Counted from the stretch's first letter, positions 50,592-64,000 are shown. The stretch is DNA of 64,000 nt from Monarcha castaneiventris obscurior (GCA_026261815.1 JAMPIT010000511.1:1885001-1949000); one strand, 5' to 3'. The notes: generated by a model from the letters alone, not told the origin. A program made the numbers and translations.

Positions 50592-53500
50592 ATGGGCGAG
50601 AACAGCCCCGAGGGCAACGTCATCTATGAAGTGGAGGAAGACGACTTAGCCCAAGATGACAATATGATGAGGTTTGCTGACAAAAACGGGCTGGTGTCCT
50701 CCTCGTCTGGGACGGTCTATGACAGGACGACTGTGCTCATAGAGCAGGACCACAGTGTGCTGGAAGATGAGGAGGATGAAGGACAATGTGGTGATCACTT
50801 GCCTTTTTTACCAGAGGGTCATGAAGAAGGATTTCATTTAATAGCAGATCATGAAGGAATGTCACAGGGTTATGTGCAACATATTATTTCTCCTGATCAG
50901 ATTCATCTAACAATAAATCCTGGTTCAACTCCCATGCCAAGAAACATCGAAGGAGCAACACTCACTTTGCAGTCTGAGTGCCCAGAAACCAAGCGTAAGG
51001 AAGTGAGTAGCTAAATGTGATTGTGGGTTTTATGCACTCTTCTGACATAAAAGGCATTGAAAATGTGGTTTGCCGAGGCTGTTTTTCAGGAGATGGACGG
51101 TAGTTTTGCTTGTTTTCAAGGGGTTTTGTGTCACGGAGTGAATTGCCCTCCACTAAATCTGCTCTCGTCATCCCCAGCTTCGCTGTGTGCTGGGGAAAAC
51201 CACGTCCCAGCAGAGCTGCCAGGGCCATCCCTTTTCCCTCTGACACCACCTGCTGCCCTAGGAACCTGCCAGAAGGCACTTTGTGGCACCGGATGGCAGG
51301 AGGGTGTGGCACTGATACATGTTTGTGGCAGTGATGTGTGTAATTTTAGTGATCTTCTGGTTTTCTTCTGGTTGGGTCGTTATTTTGTGAGTTCAGAGGT
51401 CGCTGAAACAACCTCAGCTGTTGCTCTGGGATTGGCCACATTCTCAAGAAAAGCACATTTAGGTCACAGTTAAGGTCCAGGCCGTTGCTGGGAGCTGGAG
51501 TACCAAATGTGAGATGCCAAACTTTAAATTACTTGTAGTTTTATTGTGTCACAGGGAAACTGTGAGAAGATGAGGGAAGCTTTAAGCTGCTATTTGATGT
51601 ATTTTGAAAGCTCAGGTCAGTCTGCATGGTTAAAATTAAGAGTTTACTCTTAATTCTGTTTCCCTGATGAATTCTATCTGGATGCACGGTGGTGAGGGCT
51701 TGTCTTGGGACTCTTCTTCTTGGGTGTAAGAGCAAAGGGAAGTTGATTGTGAGACTAGCTCAGGGACAGCTTAGTGCTCCTTTTTTGGCCTGCCTGAGTT
51801 ATGTGAGGGGAGATGAGTCCAAGTGTCTGCTCCAGTGTCAGCAGTAGCAGCATCAACTACTTGTGTAACTGAGAGGGAGAGCGCTGCAGCACTGAGCCCT
51901 GGCTGTGACACTAAATCCTGCCCATTGGCAGAGAGCTGTCACCATCATGGCTGAGTTGGGGGGGCGTGTCAGCTCTGCAGCTGGGGACTTCTGGTCTAAG
52001 GTGTGTTCAGCGAGCCTGTTTGAGTCTCCTTTTGTCAGTTATTCACATTAGCAGCTGCTGCAGCCTGTACCTGCTGAAGTAATTCACTTTCTCTGTCAGT
52101 CATGTATGTACTTTCTCTCTTTTTTGTGAGAGCAGGGGGTGGGAGCTAACTAGGGTCGATGGCTGCATGTGCAATTAAACTGGAAAGGGCACTTTTATTT
52201 TTTCATCCTTGCTTTTTAAAGAAGGCTTGTAATATGTGGAATTTCCTAATGAAATCCTTTATATGAATTTATTTTCCATTTCTGGAATTAATTTCCCAGA
52301 GTAGAGGGCAGTGATACCATAATGTAAAAGCAGTGGCACTGAGACCTGAGCACGTGTGAAACTTCTGTCTTGTGAAACACCTTTTTGCCTGCTGTTTCAA
52401 AGATCTGATAAGTTGTCTGGAGGTGGGGAAAGGAAAGCTCTAAAGCTCCCAAACATCTGGCTTATCTCTGAACATCAGCAGCTCAGTTCTTTGATACTTC
52501 CAAAATGTCTGCAGCAGTTTTAACACTTGAGATAACTGTTTTAAAGTCTTAAATTTTCAGGTCAGTCTTTAAGACATTTATGACGCTAAAAAGGGGGTTT
52601 TGCACTTTAGTTACCTTTGGCTTTTTTTTTGTTATATGTCTCTCACTGTAATTGTGTTGGTAAGAACAAACATGATTACAGTTTCATATTTCAAATTCAG
52701 TTATTCTTTGTTCAGTGATGACACAGAAAAATTAGCCATTTAGGGGGAATATCATAAGCTCAGGAGGCGTTAAAGGCAAACGCAGCAGTTACTCTAGACT
52801 TTGAACCAGGGTGTGAGGCTCTGCTTCTTCCAGGTCTGTAGGCTATTGCACAGTGAGTTCTGATTTCTGGGGTAAGTGCTGGGTTACGGCTCTTCCAGCG
52901 TCCCCCTGGCAGAGGCAGCAGCTCACTGTCCCTGGCCAAAAGCCACAGTCTCCAAGCACCTGGGCCCTGTCCTGCCTGTCTGGGGCTTGGCCTCTGCTGC
53001 CTTGTGTTTTCTGTTGTGCTTGGGTGCTGTGGCAGCCTGGAGCTCTTGCTGCTGTACCTGCAAGGCTTTCAAATTAATCTCTGATGATTTTGTGTATATA
53101 AGCAGTGCTGTTTGTGTATATAAGCAGTGTGCAGTGTGTTGATGTGCTGACGTGAAAAGGGAGTGAAATGCTGTGGTGCTTGTTTTGCTCAAAATGTGAT
53201 GGCGTTATTGCTGCTGTCTGTGGTGTGCTCAGAAGGAATTTTGAAATAAAGATTTGGCCTTTATTTGGCCTTTAGAGGGAAGGGAGCGCTGCAAGGTGAT
53301 TATTAGAGTTCTGGCCATTAAACTGATGTTGCTACTGCCACCTTCCCTTACACAGGGACAGTGACAAGTGGGTACCAAACAGCTTAATCTGTAATTAATA
53401 TTGTCCTTTTTTCTTCTAGACCTACATGTAAACACATAGAAAGCTTAACAGAACCCTCCCTTCATTTTCAGGTAGCTCCTGCATGTGTCAGATCCCTTGT

Positions 53501-56500
53501 GTACCATGGGAATTGTTGGGGAGAAAGTTCTGTAAAGTGTTAATTTCCAACTGCCTTAAAGCTGTGACAGGGAACATTTACTTCAGCACTGATACGCAAA
53601 TTGTACTGGATCTGGTGATCCCAGGGGAGGATGATGTACACTCCTCATGTAATAAAATGTGCTGTCTGATGTTGGTGTGTTACTGGTCTGTGCTCCCATG
53701 TTGTGGCTGGCTCAGCACAGCCAGACTTCTTAGCTGCATTGTAACCATGCTGTAGTTCTTGGGCGTTTAGTGGTAACTTCTGCCTGATTTGATCTGTAAA
53801 TTAAGGGCAAATTGCTTTAGAGTGAAATTACTGTTTCCTTCTCTGAGAATGCTGAGTGACTAGTTGAAAATGTGAAGGGATGAATTCCCTGCTTCCCCTG
53901 GCAGGCAGAAGCTCAGTCATGCCCGGGACAGCTGGGCTCCACCATGCATAACAGAGACTGTGGAACACAAAATGTTTCCCCTTCCTCATCCTTCCCCAGC
54001 TCTCTATAATGAGCATGACCTCACATGGTCTGGGATATCCCTGGATCAGTCAGGGTCAGCTGTCCCAGCTGTGTCCCCTCCCCACTCCCTATGTACCCTT
54101 AGCCCCTTGCCGACGGGGCGGAATGAGAAGCACTAAAAAAATCCATCTCTGTATCATCAGCCCTGTGCTGAGTACAAATCCAGAACATGCCTCATATGTG
54201 CGAAGATGAACTCTACCACAGCCAAACCCAGCACATTATGGTATTTCTGTGCTCTGTGTAAAGGTTTCTTGTATGTCTCACATGCTGTAATGTTCTCTAA
54301 ATATGAAGGTTCTATTGAGGCCAGGTGAAGGTGAATGCCACCCTGTTGTGGGAGCAACAAGAGACCATGGATTGAGATACACAAAAGATCACTCAATTTT
54401 ATAGAATTTTCTTAAAGGGGTCCTGCTGGCAGCTTTGTCCCCTGCAAAGCAGGTTGGAAGTAACCAAGAAACTATTTCTCTTTCGTTACGGAGAACTGTC
54501 TAGAACCTGATTTATAGCTGATGTGACTTGCCAAGTCCTCTCCTGGGTTCCTCAATCACCTTTAGGTGTTGAGGTTTCTGAACTGTGACAGTCAAACAAA
54601 AGTCATTAGTCTGGTAGTTAATGGTGGAGGATAACTTTATTCAGGCAGATCAGGTGGTGTATTCCTTCTGCTTCACAAGAGAGGATGAGATTTCATTAGG
54701 TGTTACCACTTGCACACTGGAAGCTTGTAAACGATTCCTTGTGCCTGTTGCAGAAGTGGGGAAGGTACCAAATCTAGTTCCACGTGAAATTGTCCTAGGG
54801 ATCTCGATGGCTTACTGAGAAATCTGTGACACCTGTATTTGGGTGTCCTTGTAGCCTGGTGTGATCCATTACACTTCAGGCACTCCACTGTTTCAGTAAC
54901 CACAGAAGGAAAGAACAAGCTCAATGAAGGCTGCTTTGGGATAAAGTGAAGTAATGAATGGACTGGTGGTTAGACCATGGGAGATGGTAAAAACTATTTC
55001 GCTCAAGGTGTTGATAGGAATTCAGCACACAGGGCAGTGAGTTTGAGCATTGTGACTGCATTTTCCTTTGTCTCCCTGCTCTACAAATAAGTAGCTCTGC
55101 TAGAAGCATCAGACTGAAGTGCATGTGCTACACATGTGGGTAGTGGACTGGTTTGATGGCTCCTCAATGTTCTTTCCAACTGTTTTATCAGATTTTTAGC
55201 TAGAAAAATTTTGGATTATGTTTCTTCCTTTTTCCTCTTCTGTTAGACTCCTGTTCTGCAAGGCCAACTGCTTTGGCATGTGCCACTCCTTCCTCGCAGA
55301 GTGCAGCAGAAATGTTGTTGTCAGAGAATTAAGTGGCCGTAAATTTTTTGGGGGGCTTTGGGGTCAAAATCTATTGCATTGTCTTTGATGTCTGACTGCA
55401 GTTCTACCCAGTCTGGATTCCAGAAATGATTAAAAATTATTAAGCAGGCAGCATTTTGTCCCTTAGGTTAAGCGCTACCAGTGCACCTTCGAGGGCTGTC
55501 CCCGCACCTATAGCACCGCTGGCAACCTGCGCACGCACCAGAAAACCCACCGTGGGGAGTACACCTTCGTCTGCAATCAGGAGGGCTGTGGCAAGGCCTT
55601 CCTCACCTCCTACAGCCTCAAAATCCATGTCCGGGTGCATACCAAGGAGAAACCATTTGAGTGTGACGTGCAGGGCTGTGAGAAGGCGTTCAATACACTG
55701 TACAGGTGAGAAGGTTCACCACTGTATATGTGGGACAGCTCTGGCAAGTTTTCGTGTAGGTATGGCTGTTGCTGTTCTGCAAGTTGCATTTACTTTGTGT
55801 TTGTGTTTGAATACAATTGTTTTGCTTCTTCCGTGTACACCCCTCAAGTGTGGCAATGCTGTCCAAAGGGTAGGATGACAGAACTGTGGTGACATGCTTA
55901 ACTTCTTTATATTCCAATAGCATTGAAGGTGGTGCATGAGCACAAGCGTCTCTCAGACTTGTTGGAGGACTTTGGAACTGATAGCAGTTTCATGAGCTCA
56001 TTACCTTCTGCTCAGGATATGTTAAGCCTTTGATCCTGTCCTGCACATTTGAAAGAATGGCTTGCTTGCCTCAGGCCAGGGCTGTCTTACCCTGCCAGCT
56101 CTAAGAGTGATTTTTTTGGCATGTTTTTTAGGTTGAAAGCACATCAAAGGCTTCACACAGGGAAAACATTTAACTGTGAATCAGAAGGCTGCAGCAAATA
56201 CTTCACAACGCACAGTGACCTGAGGAAGCACATTCGAACACACACAGGAGAAAAGCCATTTCGGTGAGTTGCTGGGTGGCAGTTCTGGCTTCTGTGGCTC
56301 AGGTAATGAGGCACCTGTGCCAAAAAGCAGCTGTTATTGCTCGGAATGGAATGGTGTTCTCCTGAGAAATAAGGGAATGTGGCTGGCTGGCATTGGAGCA
56401 TGTTTGTTCTTGAGCTCCCTCAGCAGCCTTTAACAGTGGGTGCAGTGATTGTCCTAAAAGACAAGAACAGTCAAGGTGTTTTTTAAAACGTAAACCTGTG

Positions 56501-59500
56501 CCACAATGAGCATCTTTTAAAACACATTGCTGCTCTCTGCTGGGATGCAATGTGTATTCCATGAAGGAGACCCCCCTCAAATACTGCCTTTGTGCTTGGA
56601 TTTTAAAGTCCTACTCAGAGCCCTGCTGTGATCTGTGTAGCATGCACAGCAGCTTCTGGGAGATACTTGGTTGCTAACAGAGCTTAGCTTTGGGCCTGAT
56701 TTTTAGAGTCCTGGGACTATTGCAAAGCATGATCTAAGGTTGTAGCTAATGCATTGAAGGGGGCTGATGCTGATTCTCCTGTGATGCCTCATTCAGGTGT
56801 GAGCATGACGGCTGTGGGAAGGCTTTTGCTGCAAGCCACCACCTTAAAACACATGTTAGAACACATACTGGTAAGTTCTGTGGTTTTTTTTTTTCAAAAT
56901 TTTCTTTAGTTGAGTTTATTCAGTCTATACTAACTCTCAGAATCCTAATATGAATTTATAGTTACATATAATATGGGAGTGACACTGAGCTGAGTGGCTC
57001 AGGTGACGTGTGAGGGAGGGGATGGCATCCAGAGAGACCTTTGCAAGCTGGAGGAGTGTGCCCCTGTGAACCTCATGAGTTTAAAAAGGCCAAGTGCAAA
57101 CTCCTGCACCTACGTCAGGCCAATCCACATTTCCCATTTATGCAGTTACATTTATGCTTGACAGGTCTTGAATTCAATGAATGTGTTTTCACAAATGTAT
57201 CAGTAATGATGCATAGCAATTAAATATTGTGTTGTTGTCAGTTCCCATGGTGAAATGGAAGCATTCACCTGCAGGACTCCCAGGAATACTGAATGCATGA
57301 AGGGGCATTAAACGTCTTGTTTGTATGAAGTACTGCTCTCCCATGTGCTTTAGAAGTGTGTGTCTGATAGTATGTTTTTAAGTCTGTTAAATGTGTTCTA
57401 TGCTGCCTCTAGGGGAGAAACCCTTCTTCTGTCCCAGCAATGGCTGTGAGAAGACTTTCAGTACCCAGTACAGTCTCAAGAGTCACATGAAAGGTCATGA
57501 GAAGGGACATACCTATAATGCACTTCCCAATAACAATGTGTCTGAGGTTAGTAGCACTTCTGCCTAATGCTTCTGTGTTGAGTGGATATAAACCATACCT
57601 TGGGGAAGAAATAATTTGGTCTGCAGCTTGTTCTTAAGGTGTAATATTTAAGACTGGGATTTTCAAAGGGAGTTGTAAATGCTCACTTTGCCACATGTGC
57701 ATGTGGGCAGTTGTATCCATCAGGCTGCTTTCCTTGTGTGTGCTTCAGTTGGAATCGGTACTGTGGGATAAACAAGTGAAGTAAAATAGATACTAACTAA
57801 AAATACTGACTGTGGAGGTTTAATTTTTATATTTTCTAAAAGTTGATTTGTTCCTATGCTAATTTAAAATTCTGGGTTATATGACTTCGTGGAAGTACTT
57901 TGACAGAGATGTTAAGAATCCTTGATAGCTGCTAAATATCCTGTGCTTAAAAATCTTGCTCCTTTGATTTTAGAATTGCGCCCCGGTTCCCATATAAGCA
58001 GAGTGTGGACTTTAAAAGGTCATTTAAAACATTTATGACATTATTCTTTTAATATATAATTCAAATTGTTTTTCTTTTTTACAGGATACAAGTCACTCAC
58101 TTTGTCTCAGTGATTTAAGCCTCATATCAACAGATTCAGAATTGCGGGAGAACTCTAATCCAGTGAGTTATTGTCCTGAAATTGCCTGATCTCATTGGAG
58201 TTTTGATTTTGTCCTCCAAAATGTGTAGTGCTTAGTTCAACCTGCTGTTGAAGGCTCTGCATCTGATTTTACCAAAACAGTGTTGTTGCTTCTTGATAAG
58301 TGTTGACTGAGCTTAAATTTTACACAGAGGAAAATTAGATGCCGAGGGTACTGTGTTGTTCTTTGTGCTGTGGTGTGGAGCAGGGTGCAGCTCTTGTATA
58401 TATTCTGCTGTTCGAGCAGTGTGGGTGACTAGAATTGCATAGTCCAGGATACCGTCCAAATGGAGCTCTTTTTTTCTGCTCCAGAAAAGGTTCTGCAAGC
58501 ATCCAATTAATGTCTGTTTCTGACTGAGTACTGCAAGAAATAAGGGTTAAACAAAGTGTGGATGGTTAAACAAAGAGGAATATACTTTACTTTTGAAGAA
58601 GTTACTTATTTTTGTAGGGATTTGCTCATTATGTTGGTAAATTTGATTGCAGGTAATAAAAACTAAGTGCAAATTTGCAGCACATAAGTAATATATGTTG
58701 CCATTCCTGAAGGTGGCTGGTTCATTGGAGGAGTGTTTCTGACGTGCACATGCTGCTTGACTGAGGTTTGTGCAGTTTGTGGAGACCTGAGATGCAGCAT
58801 TGTCTGATGTCTTCCTCTTTGTTTTCTGTTTGTCAGACACATGGACAGGACCTCAGCACAATCTCACCAGCAAGCATCTTTGAGTCTATGTTTCAGAGCC
58901 CAGACCACACTGCAAATCAGGATGACTCTCAGCAGACAGGTACCAGTTGTATCTGCACTGGTAAAGACAACTGTAAAGACAACTTTTTGACAGCTCTGCA
59001 TGCATGTACTGAATTCAGCATTTCAGACTGAAGCTTAATGCCCAACATAACTCTTAAGAAGCAAAAAGAACTTTAACTTCAGTGTTGAAATTCATTGGTG
59101 TTGGAATGCGTGGTGTGCACAGAACATGTGACACTCAGTGAGAGGGGAGGTGACCCCGCACACTGTCCTGCAGTACTGCCATTGGAGCTTTCAAGCAGTC
59201 CCCATCATCCTGTTTTCAAGGTTCTCTCTTGAAGTTGCTGCACAACCTGGCTGATAAAAGGCTTATTAGAGAGAGTTGATGAGGCTGATCAGGCTCAGTG
59301 TAGAGCCCAGTGTTACCAACTTCCTGAATTTGCAGCTACTTTTAGATTTCACTGCCTAGGGTTGTTTTTGAGCACTAGTCTGAAGTTAGGAATGTGGTAA
59401 TGCTTTACTTGGCAAAAATCCATCGGCTAGCTGATAAGTTCATTGAAAAAGCAGTTTATTCAGACCTAATGAGAACTGATATATTTATATTTTTTCTGTT

Positions 59501-61437
59501 TCTTTTTCAGCAGCTGCCTTGATTGAAGGGTTTAATGGTGACACGGACTCAGTCGCTGCAGTCCCGCCCCCAGCAGGAGACGCAACCTCGTTGTCCCTCC
59601 CCCTGGTCCTGCAGCTTGGCCTCCCTGAGCCCACGCAGGCAGCGCTGCAAGCCTCGGCAGCACCTGCTACTCCCTCTTCCATAGCATCCAGCTCACAGCC
59701 AGCTGCGTTTGGGAATCCTGCAACTGTTTTACAATCCCCAGAAGTGCCTGTTCCTCACAGCACACCCTTTGCAGCCAGTCACCAAGACTTCCTGCAGCAC
59801 ACCCAGCCGCTACCGCAGCCCATTGTACGAGGGCTGTCAGTGGTTGCTGGGGCTCCTGCCCTGACAGCCCCGAGTGCCGCTGAACCCCTGCCAGCTGTAG
59901 TTCAGACTGTGCCAGTTGGTGCAAACCCTGTTTTGACCAGTAACCCCACTATAACCATTACTCCTTCTCCAAGCACCGCCATTCTGCAGTCCAGCATTGT
60001 CATGGGAGAGCAGAACTTACATTGGATCTTAAATGGTGCCACTGGTTCCCCACAAAGCCAAGAACAAATGGTCAGTACATCCAGTACAGGCTTTGGAACA
60101 GCTTGAACCATTCCTCCTAGAGTCCTTGCTTTTGAAAAGGCAGGGGGTTGAACCTGTAAGATAAACCCCAGGATGCAGTGTGGTGTAATGCTTGTCATGT
60201 TAATGTGTATACATGTCACCAATGCAGCCCCTGGAATAGACAGGGAAATAAATGCAGCACAGAGAAATCCAGGGTGCCGAAAGATCTTGCTTTCTTCTTT
60301 CCCCCAGGGGTGGACTTCTGCCAGCAGGTATCAGTGTGTTTATCCAGGACAGGGCGCCACCGGGCCTGAGCATATACGTGGACCTTAATCTATTAATTTT
60401 AACGCATAGCAGCACGAAAGGCTTGTAGAGGTTGTGTTTAGGCATTTTGTAATCTTTGTCTCTGCCTAATTTAGACTGATAATGAAAAGAGTTTTTCTGA
60501 AAAGAGAATGTTTGTGGTTTTCCATTAAATCTGGATAGCTGAAACTTAAGGAGTTTTCTCTTTGACAATATTGGTGCCACTTTAGGCTCTCAGCTGCAGG
60601 TGGACACGAGTGAGTGGCTGCAGGTACAGGCAGTGGGAGCACACACAGCAGTGTTTAAGAATTCAGTCATTGAATTGTCAAAACCCACAAGCTGAGTTGG
60701 CTAACAAATAATGCAGGCGATATTATGCCCAGTCTTTAGGGCCACTGAAACAATACTTTGAGTCCAGTTTTCCTGTGTATCTTTTTGGAATCTGTGTATA
60801 GCTGTTTAGAATTTGAACAATAGAAATTTGATTGGCATCAATTCACACTTTTTTTTTGTTTGTTTTTTTCTTTAAAGCCACAAGTTCCAAAAGTCGTAGA
60901 AAAGGTGTTTTTTACCACTGCATTACCAGTAGCTGGTAACACAGGTAAGCATGACACTGAACTAATTTAACAAAGCTGATTTCTCCCTCCCTGCTGTGAA
61001 ATTATGTAGTTCCATCGTGTTTTGTCTTTCTTTCACCTTCAGGAAACCCTGTTCAGCAGATTGGTCTCAGCGTTCCTGTTATTATTATAAAGCAGGAGGA
61101 GGCCTGCCAGTGCCAGTGTGCCTGCCGAGACTCTGCCAAGGACAAAGCCACCACCACCGTTAAGAAGGAATGTTCTTCACCTGATTCAAAAGCTTTGGAG
61201 CAGCCAGCTCCCCAGCCGCAGCCTCAGACCTTTCCTTCCTCCTCTGCTCCTCCTTCTTGTGGGCAGAGCAGTCAGATAGTTAACCCTTCAGACTCCCAGA
61301 CTGAAACATTAAGTGCCATGGATGTATCGGACTTCCTGTCCCTCCAAAGCCCTGAAACCCCATCTAATATAATTCCAATTGAAGCACTACTGCAGGGTGA
61401 GGAAGAAATTGGTTTGAATAGCAGCTTTCCTAAGTGA
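50592..61437 (+). CDS. MTF1: MTF1, metal regulatory transcription factor 1
   Basis: Ten coding exons: 50592-51002, 55467-55705, 56132-56263, 56797-56870, 57413-57546, 58085-58162, 58837-58939, 59511-60070, 60878-60944 and 61043-61437. They total 2193 nt, or 730 aa (human 753). The N-terminal acidic region begins [18 protein letters not shown]. Six C2H2 zinc fingers span about residues 140-313, starting [10 protein letters not shown], with the unusual linker RGEYTF between fingers 1 and 2. Acidic, proline-rich and Ser/Thr-rich activation regions follow. A cysteine cluster CQCQCAC lies at about 621-627, known in mammals to be needed for metal response. The C-terminus has a conserved [18 protein letters not shown] block and ends SSFPK. 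MTF1 moves to the nucleus on zinc or cadmium load and binds metal response elements (TGCRCNC) at metallothionein and zinc-exporter genes. Exon 8 starts at a tandem acceptor (cagcag), so 729 or 730 aa forms are possible. The donor of exon 8 (gtcagt) is weak. Intron 1 is 4.5 kb and holds only simple repeats. Confidence 0.97.
53089..53129. repeat. 22-bp tandem duplication in MTF1 intron 1
   Basis: The motif tttgtgtatataagcagtg recurs at a 22-base spacing (53089 and 53111). Each copy has a TATATAAG core, which resembles a TATA box but has no other promoter context. Confidence 0.85.
57021..57130 (+). mobile_element. CR1 LINE internal fragment
   Basis: This fragment in MTF1 intron 4 reads, with frame breaks, like the conserved block near the end of CR1 ORF2: a DGIQRDLxKLEE-like start, then NLMxFNKAKCKVLHL (here [20 protein letters not shown]). 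It is old and defective, in the same orientation as MTF1. Confidence 0.8.
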
Positions 61438-62690
61438 AGATGTTCCAGATTTTCCTTTGCACCTGGAGGGTATAAAACCTTCTCCTTAGAAGCAGAAACT
61501 GAAGGATCGATTCTTATTCCTTCCTCTTTGGAAATTTTGTGGCTTATTTCTGCTTCACAGATGTCATCTTAGTCACGTCCCAGGTACATCCACCTTTGAG
61601 ATTCTATCTAAAATAGAAAAGGTAAAAAAAAAATAGCTAAGTTATATATGAACTGTTTTGGCTGCACTGTCTGTCACTTTTGCTTGTCATATGTGAACAC
61701 AGAAGTTAAGATTACTCGTGTGCAAAAAGATTTTAAAAAGCAAAACGGGGGTTACTTTGTCTCCAATTGCACACCACTTACTTTTGGGATTAAGGTACTG
61801 GCAGCAAGTGGGTCTTTGTTACAACTTCTTGGGTCTCTTAATTTTCTCCTGTCTCTCACGTCTGTACTAACCATGCACTAAAGGGGAGCCCAGGAAGGGA
61901 GGCTGTAGGGGGAGGAAATGGCATAGATGTGGGAGAGGATTTATCTGCAGTGTGATTTGAATGTGATTATCACATACCTGATGAGGAGCTGGTGCCTGAT
62001 TTTGCTGTGTACTAATGCTCTTACTAAAGCCTCCAGGAGCTTTGGGGGGGGTTTATTTCAGCAGGGCACAAGTACCTTGTGCCCCTTACAGATCTGTTCA
62101 TTTAATTCCACTAGGACTCAAGTGTGTTGCAGACATTGTGTCACAACATGGAAGCACAGTCAGAGCCGCTGCTGGCTCTGGCTCCACAGTCTGTTTTCTT
62201 GGCCTCTCCAAAGGGTACAGTGAGTCCCAGGTGTGGTCAGGTTTGGTGCCTGCTGCTCTTTTGATTTCTTAGGCTCTCTTCAGCAACAAGTCATCATCCT
62301 AACCCTGGGACTGTTGAATCGGGAGCATGGTGCCTTTGCTGGTTACTCTCATCTTTTGTGAAGAACAACTCTTACAAAAATTTTCAGAAAGATTCAACAT
62401 AAATTCAGAATTTGATTTTGAATTCAGTGAGTCTGTCCTTCAGTCGTCCATACATGCTTCTTTTTTTTCCAGTGAGCTATATAATTTCTGCCTGACTCTG
62501 CCTCCAGCCTACTGCAATGCCAGCTTTTTGTGCACGGGGCTATTTCTTGACTAAAAAATGTTACGCAACAGAGTAGTTTTTCATATCAAACTGAGAGTCT
62601 ATATTCTAACCTACTCAGGGTAAATCAAATCCAAACCCCCCCTTCCACCAAAAAGCCTGTAATGTTGCAATAAATGCAGTCTCATTCTAA
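61438..62690 (+). other. MTF1 3' UTR
   Basis: About 1.25 kb of AT-rich sequence runs from the MTF1 stop to the first convincing poly(A) signal. Small open frames inside it (for example at 61927-62272) have no family resemblance. Long MTF1 3' UTRs are known in mammals. Confidence 0.6.
62669..62674 (+). terminator. MTF1 polyadenylation signal
   Basis: AATAAA (gcaataaatgcag) is followed by T-rich sequence. It is the first canonical signal after the stop codon. A variant ATTAAA follows near 62790. Confidence 0.65.
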
Positions 62691-62699
62691 ATGGTTTAT

Positions 62700-64000
62700 T
62701 TATGCTGCATTATTTTGAAAGATGTAATTTTATAGTTTTTATCCATCTTTCTGGCTTTGGCTGTCAGTCTTCTTGTGTTAAAGGAAAGAATATTAAATAG
62801 TCTTTATTCAGTTTACAGTGTTGTCATTAGTGAGATACAAAGATAATGACTAAAGCCAATCAGTAGGAAGCGTCCCTGCACTCAGTTTAAGAATGCAAAC
62901 TGTAGTGGATAGAGATCTTTTCACTGTTTGTGTTTGATCAGAGCTGTTGTCTGTACCTCCGAGGAGGGGAGAACCCTGTGAGTGCTGCCTGGTGATCAGC
63001 GGGTGTTTAAACCTCCTGTGACATGCTCAGTGTAGCGTGACCAACACTGAGACTGGCTTCAGCGACCTCTCATGCTGTTCCCTTGCGAATGTGCTGCTCA
63101 GGCATGGATGGAAAGGGACTGAAGGGAACTGGTCTTCCCCTTTCGGACAGCTTGCTTCCAGTCAAGTGCAGAAGGGAAAAACCATGTCCCATGAGGGCAG
63201 ACAGTTGTGCCAGGAACGCTCTGTGCTTGGGACATGCCATATGTCTGCGCCAGGGCAGAGAGCTCGGTGTTGACAGTTGCAGGGATGAACTCGAGGGCAC
63301 CACACATGCTGGTGGTATTTCCTCTGGGTGTGTGGCAGGGCTGCGCAGGGCTGTTGTATATCAGGGCTGCAAATCCTGCAGCAGCAGGGCTTGGCATCCA
63401 CAAAACAGGTTAACAAAGCATTTCTTGTTTTGTTCCTGTAATGGCAATCCTTGGAGGGCAGCGAGGTGGTGGCCCCTTTGCTTTTCTCCTACAGCTTCAT
63501 TTTGTGCTGCAGTTTGGTTGCATGGAAGCAAGAACTGCTCTGAACACAAACAAAATAGTCCCAAGCCTGCATGGCTAGGACTGTCCTCACAGAGGAGTCT
63601 ACTGCCAGCTATTCTGCATAGGGCTCCATTTCGGAGGGGATTGAGCACTGCCTGGAGCTGCTTGGAGGTCCCTCTGGTGCCTCTCACTGTGGCCTCGGGC
63701 CTTTTCTTTGGCGAAGTGCAGCTGTGGCGTTTGAGTGTGAGTGGGTGTGAATGTGTGCCTGTGGGAGACTGCTGATGCAGGAGTGTGAAGATTCCCCTGG
63801 AGTTGTGGGGTTACCTCTTGGGGGGGACAAGGGTCCCAGATGTGGCCTGCACTGTGACAGCTGGGCAATTTAGCAACTGCTTCTGAGCCTTCACAGCCTT
63901 CAGGGAGGCTTTTTTACTTTTGCTACTTACGAATCAGTCAACCTAAAACATGCTTCTGGTTGGACCAGAGAGCATCTTCAGAAACTCTTTTGTGACTGAA
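62700..64000. other. Downstream flank without supportable gene
   Basis: Open frames of 80-230 codons on both strands at 63037-63868 overlap each other. They show neither splice context nor any recognised domain. This may be spacer or an extended MTF1 3' UTR. Confidence 0.5.

Overview
This is a 64 kb piece of vertebrate, very probably bird, nuclear genome. The evidence is GT-AG split genes with short introns, CpG-island promoters, and two fragments of the CR1 LINE, the dominant avian retrotransposon (a 3' end at about 20370-20456 and a reverse-transcriptase-region piece at about 57021-57130). The proteins match vertebrate families almost residue for residue. The gene order FHL3 - SF3A3 - INPP5B - MTF1 is the same block found at human 1p34, here all on the + strand. 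I cannot name the species.

Layout. 1-14370: no supportable gene, either intergenic or the far 5' region of FHL3. 14400-17115: FHL3, five coding exons, 279 aa. 17345-21100: spacer with a CR1 3' end and short tandem duplications. 21180-27797: CpG promoter and the 17 coding exons of SF3A3 (501 aa). 29611-33089: an eight-exon gene that I cannot name, encoding a predicted secreted or GPI-anchored protein of 468 aa with a signal peptide, a long repetitive Thr/Asn/Val-rich stalk made by a coding minisatellite, and two copies of a 12-cysteine Ly6/uPAR-like module. 34880-49772: INPP5B, with two CpG promoters, 22 coding exons (863 aa) and two introns carrying textbook minor-spliceosome (U12-type) signals. 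50120-61437: CpG promoter, a spliced upstream ORF and ten coding exons of MTF1 (730 aa), followed by its 3' UTR to about 62690. 62700-64000: no gene seen.

The genes do not form a pathway. FHL3 is a LIM adaptor of muscle and transcription, SF3A3 a core U2 snRNP protein, INPP5B a phosphoinositide 5-phosphatase of endomembranes and cilia, and MTF1 the metal-responsive transcription factor. All exon joins below were built by hand from splice consensus, reading phase and recalled family sequences. All phases close with no internal stop, and the totals of 279 aa (FHL3) and 501 aa (SF3A3) agree with the family lengths.

The most unusual item is the unnamed mucin-like, Ly6/uPAR-like gene between SF3A3 and INPP5B. 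Next are the two perfect U12-type introns of INPP5B, its conserved second promoter, its missing C-terminal CaaX cysteine, a duplicated 3' splice site in FHL3 whose upstream copy would produce an immediate stop, a hairpin just before the SF3A3 start codon, and an unidentified decayed coding-like segment at 34211-34347.
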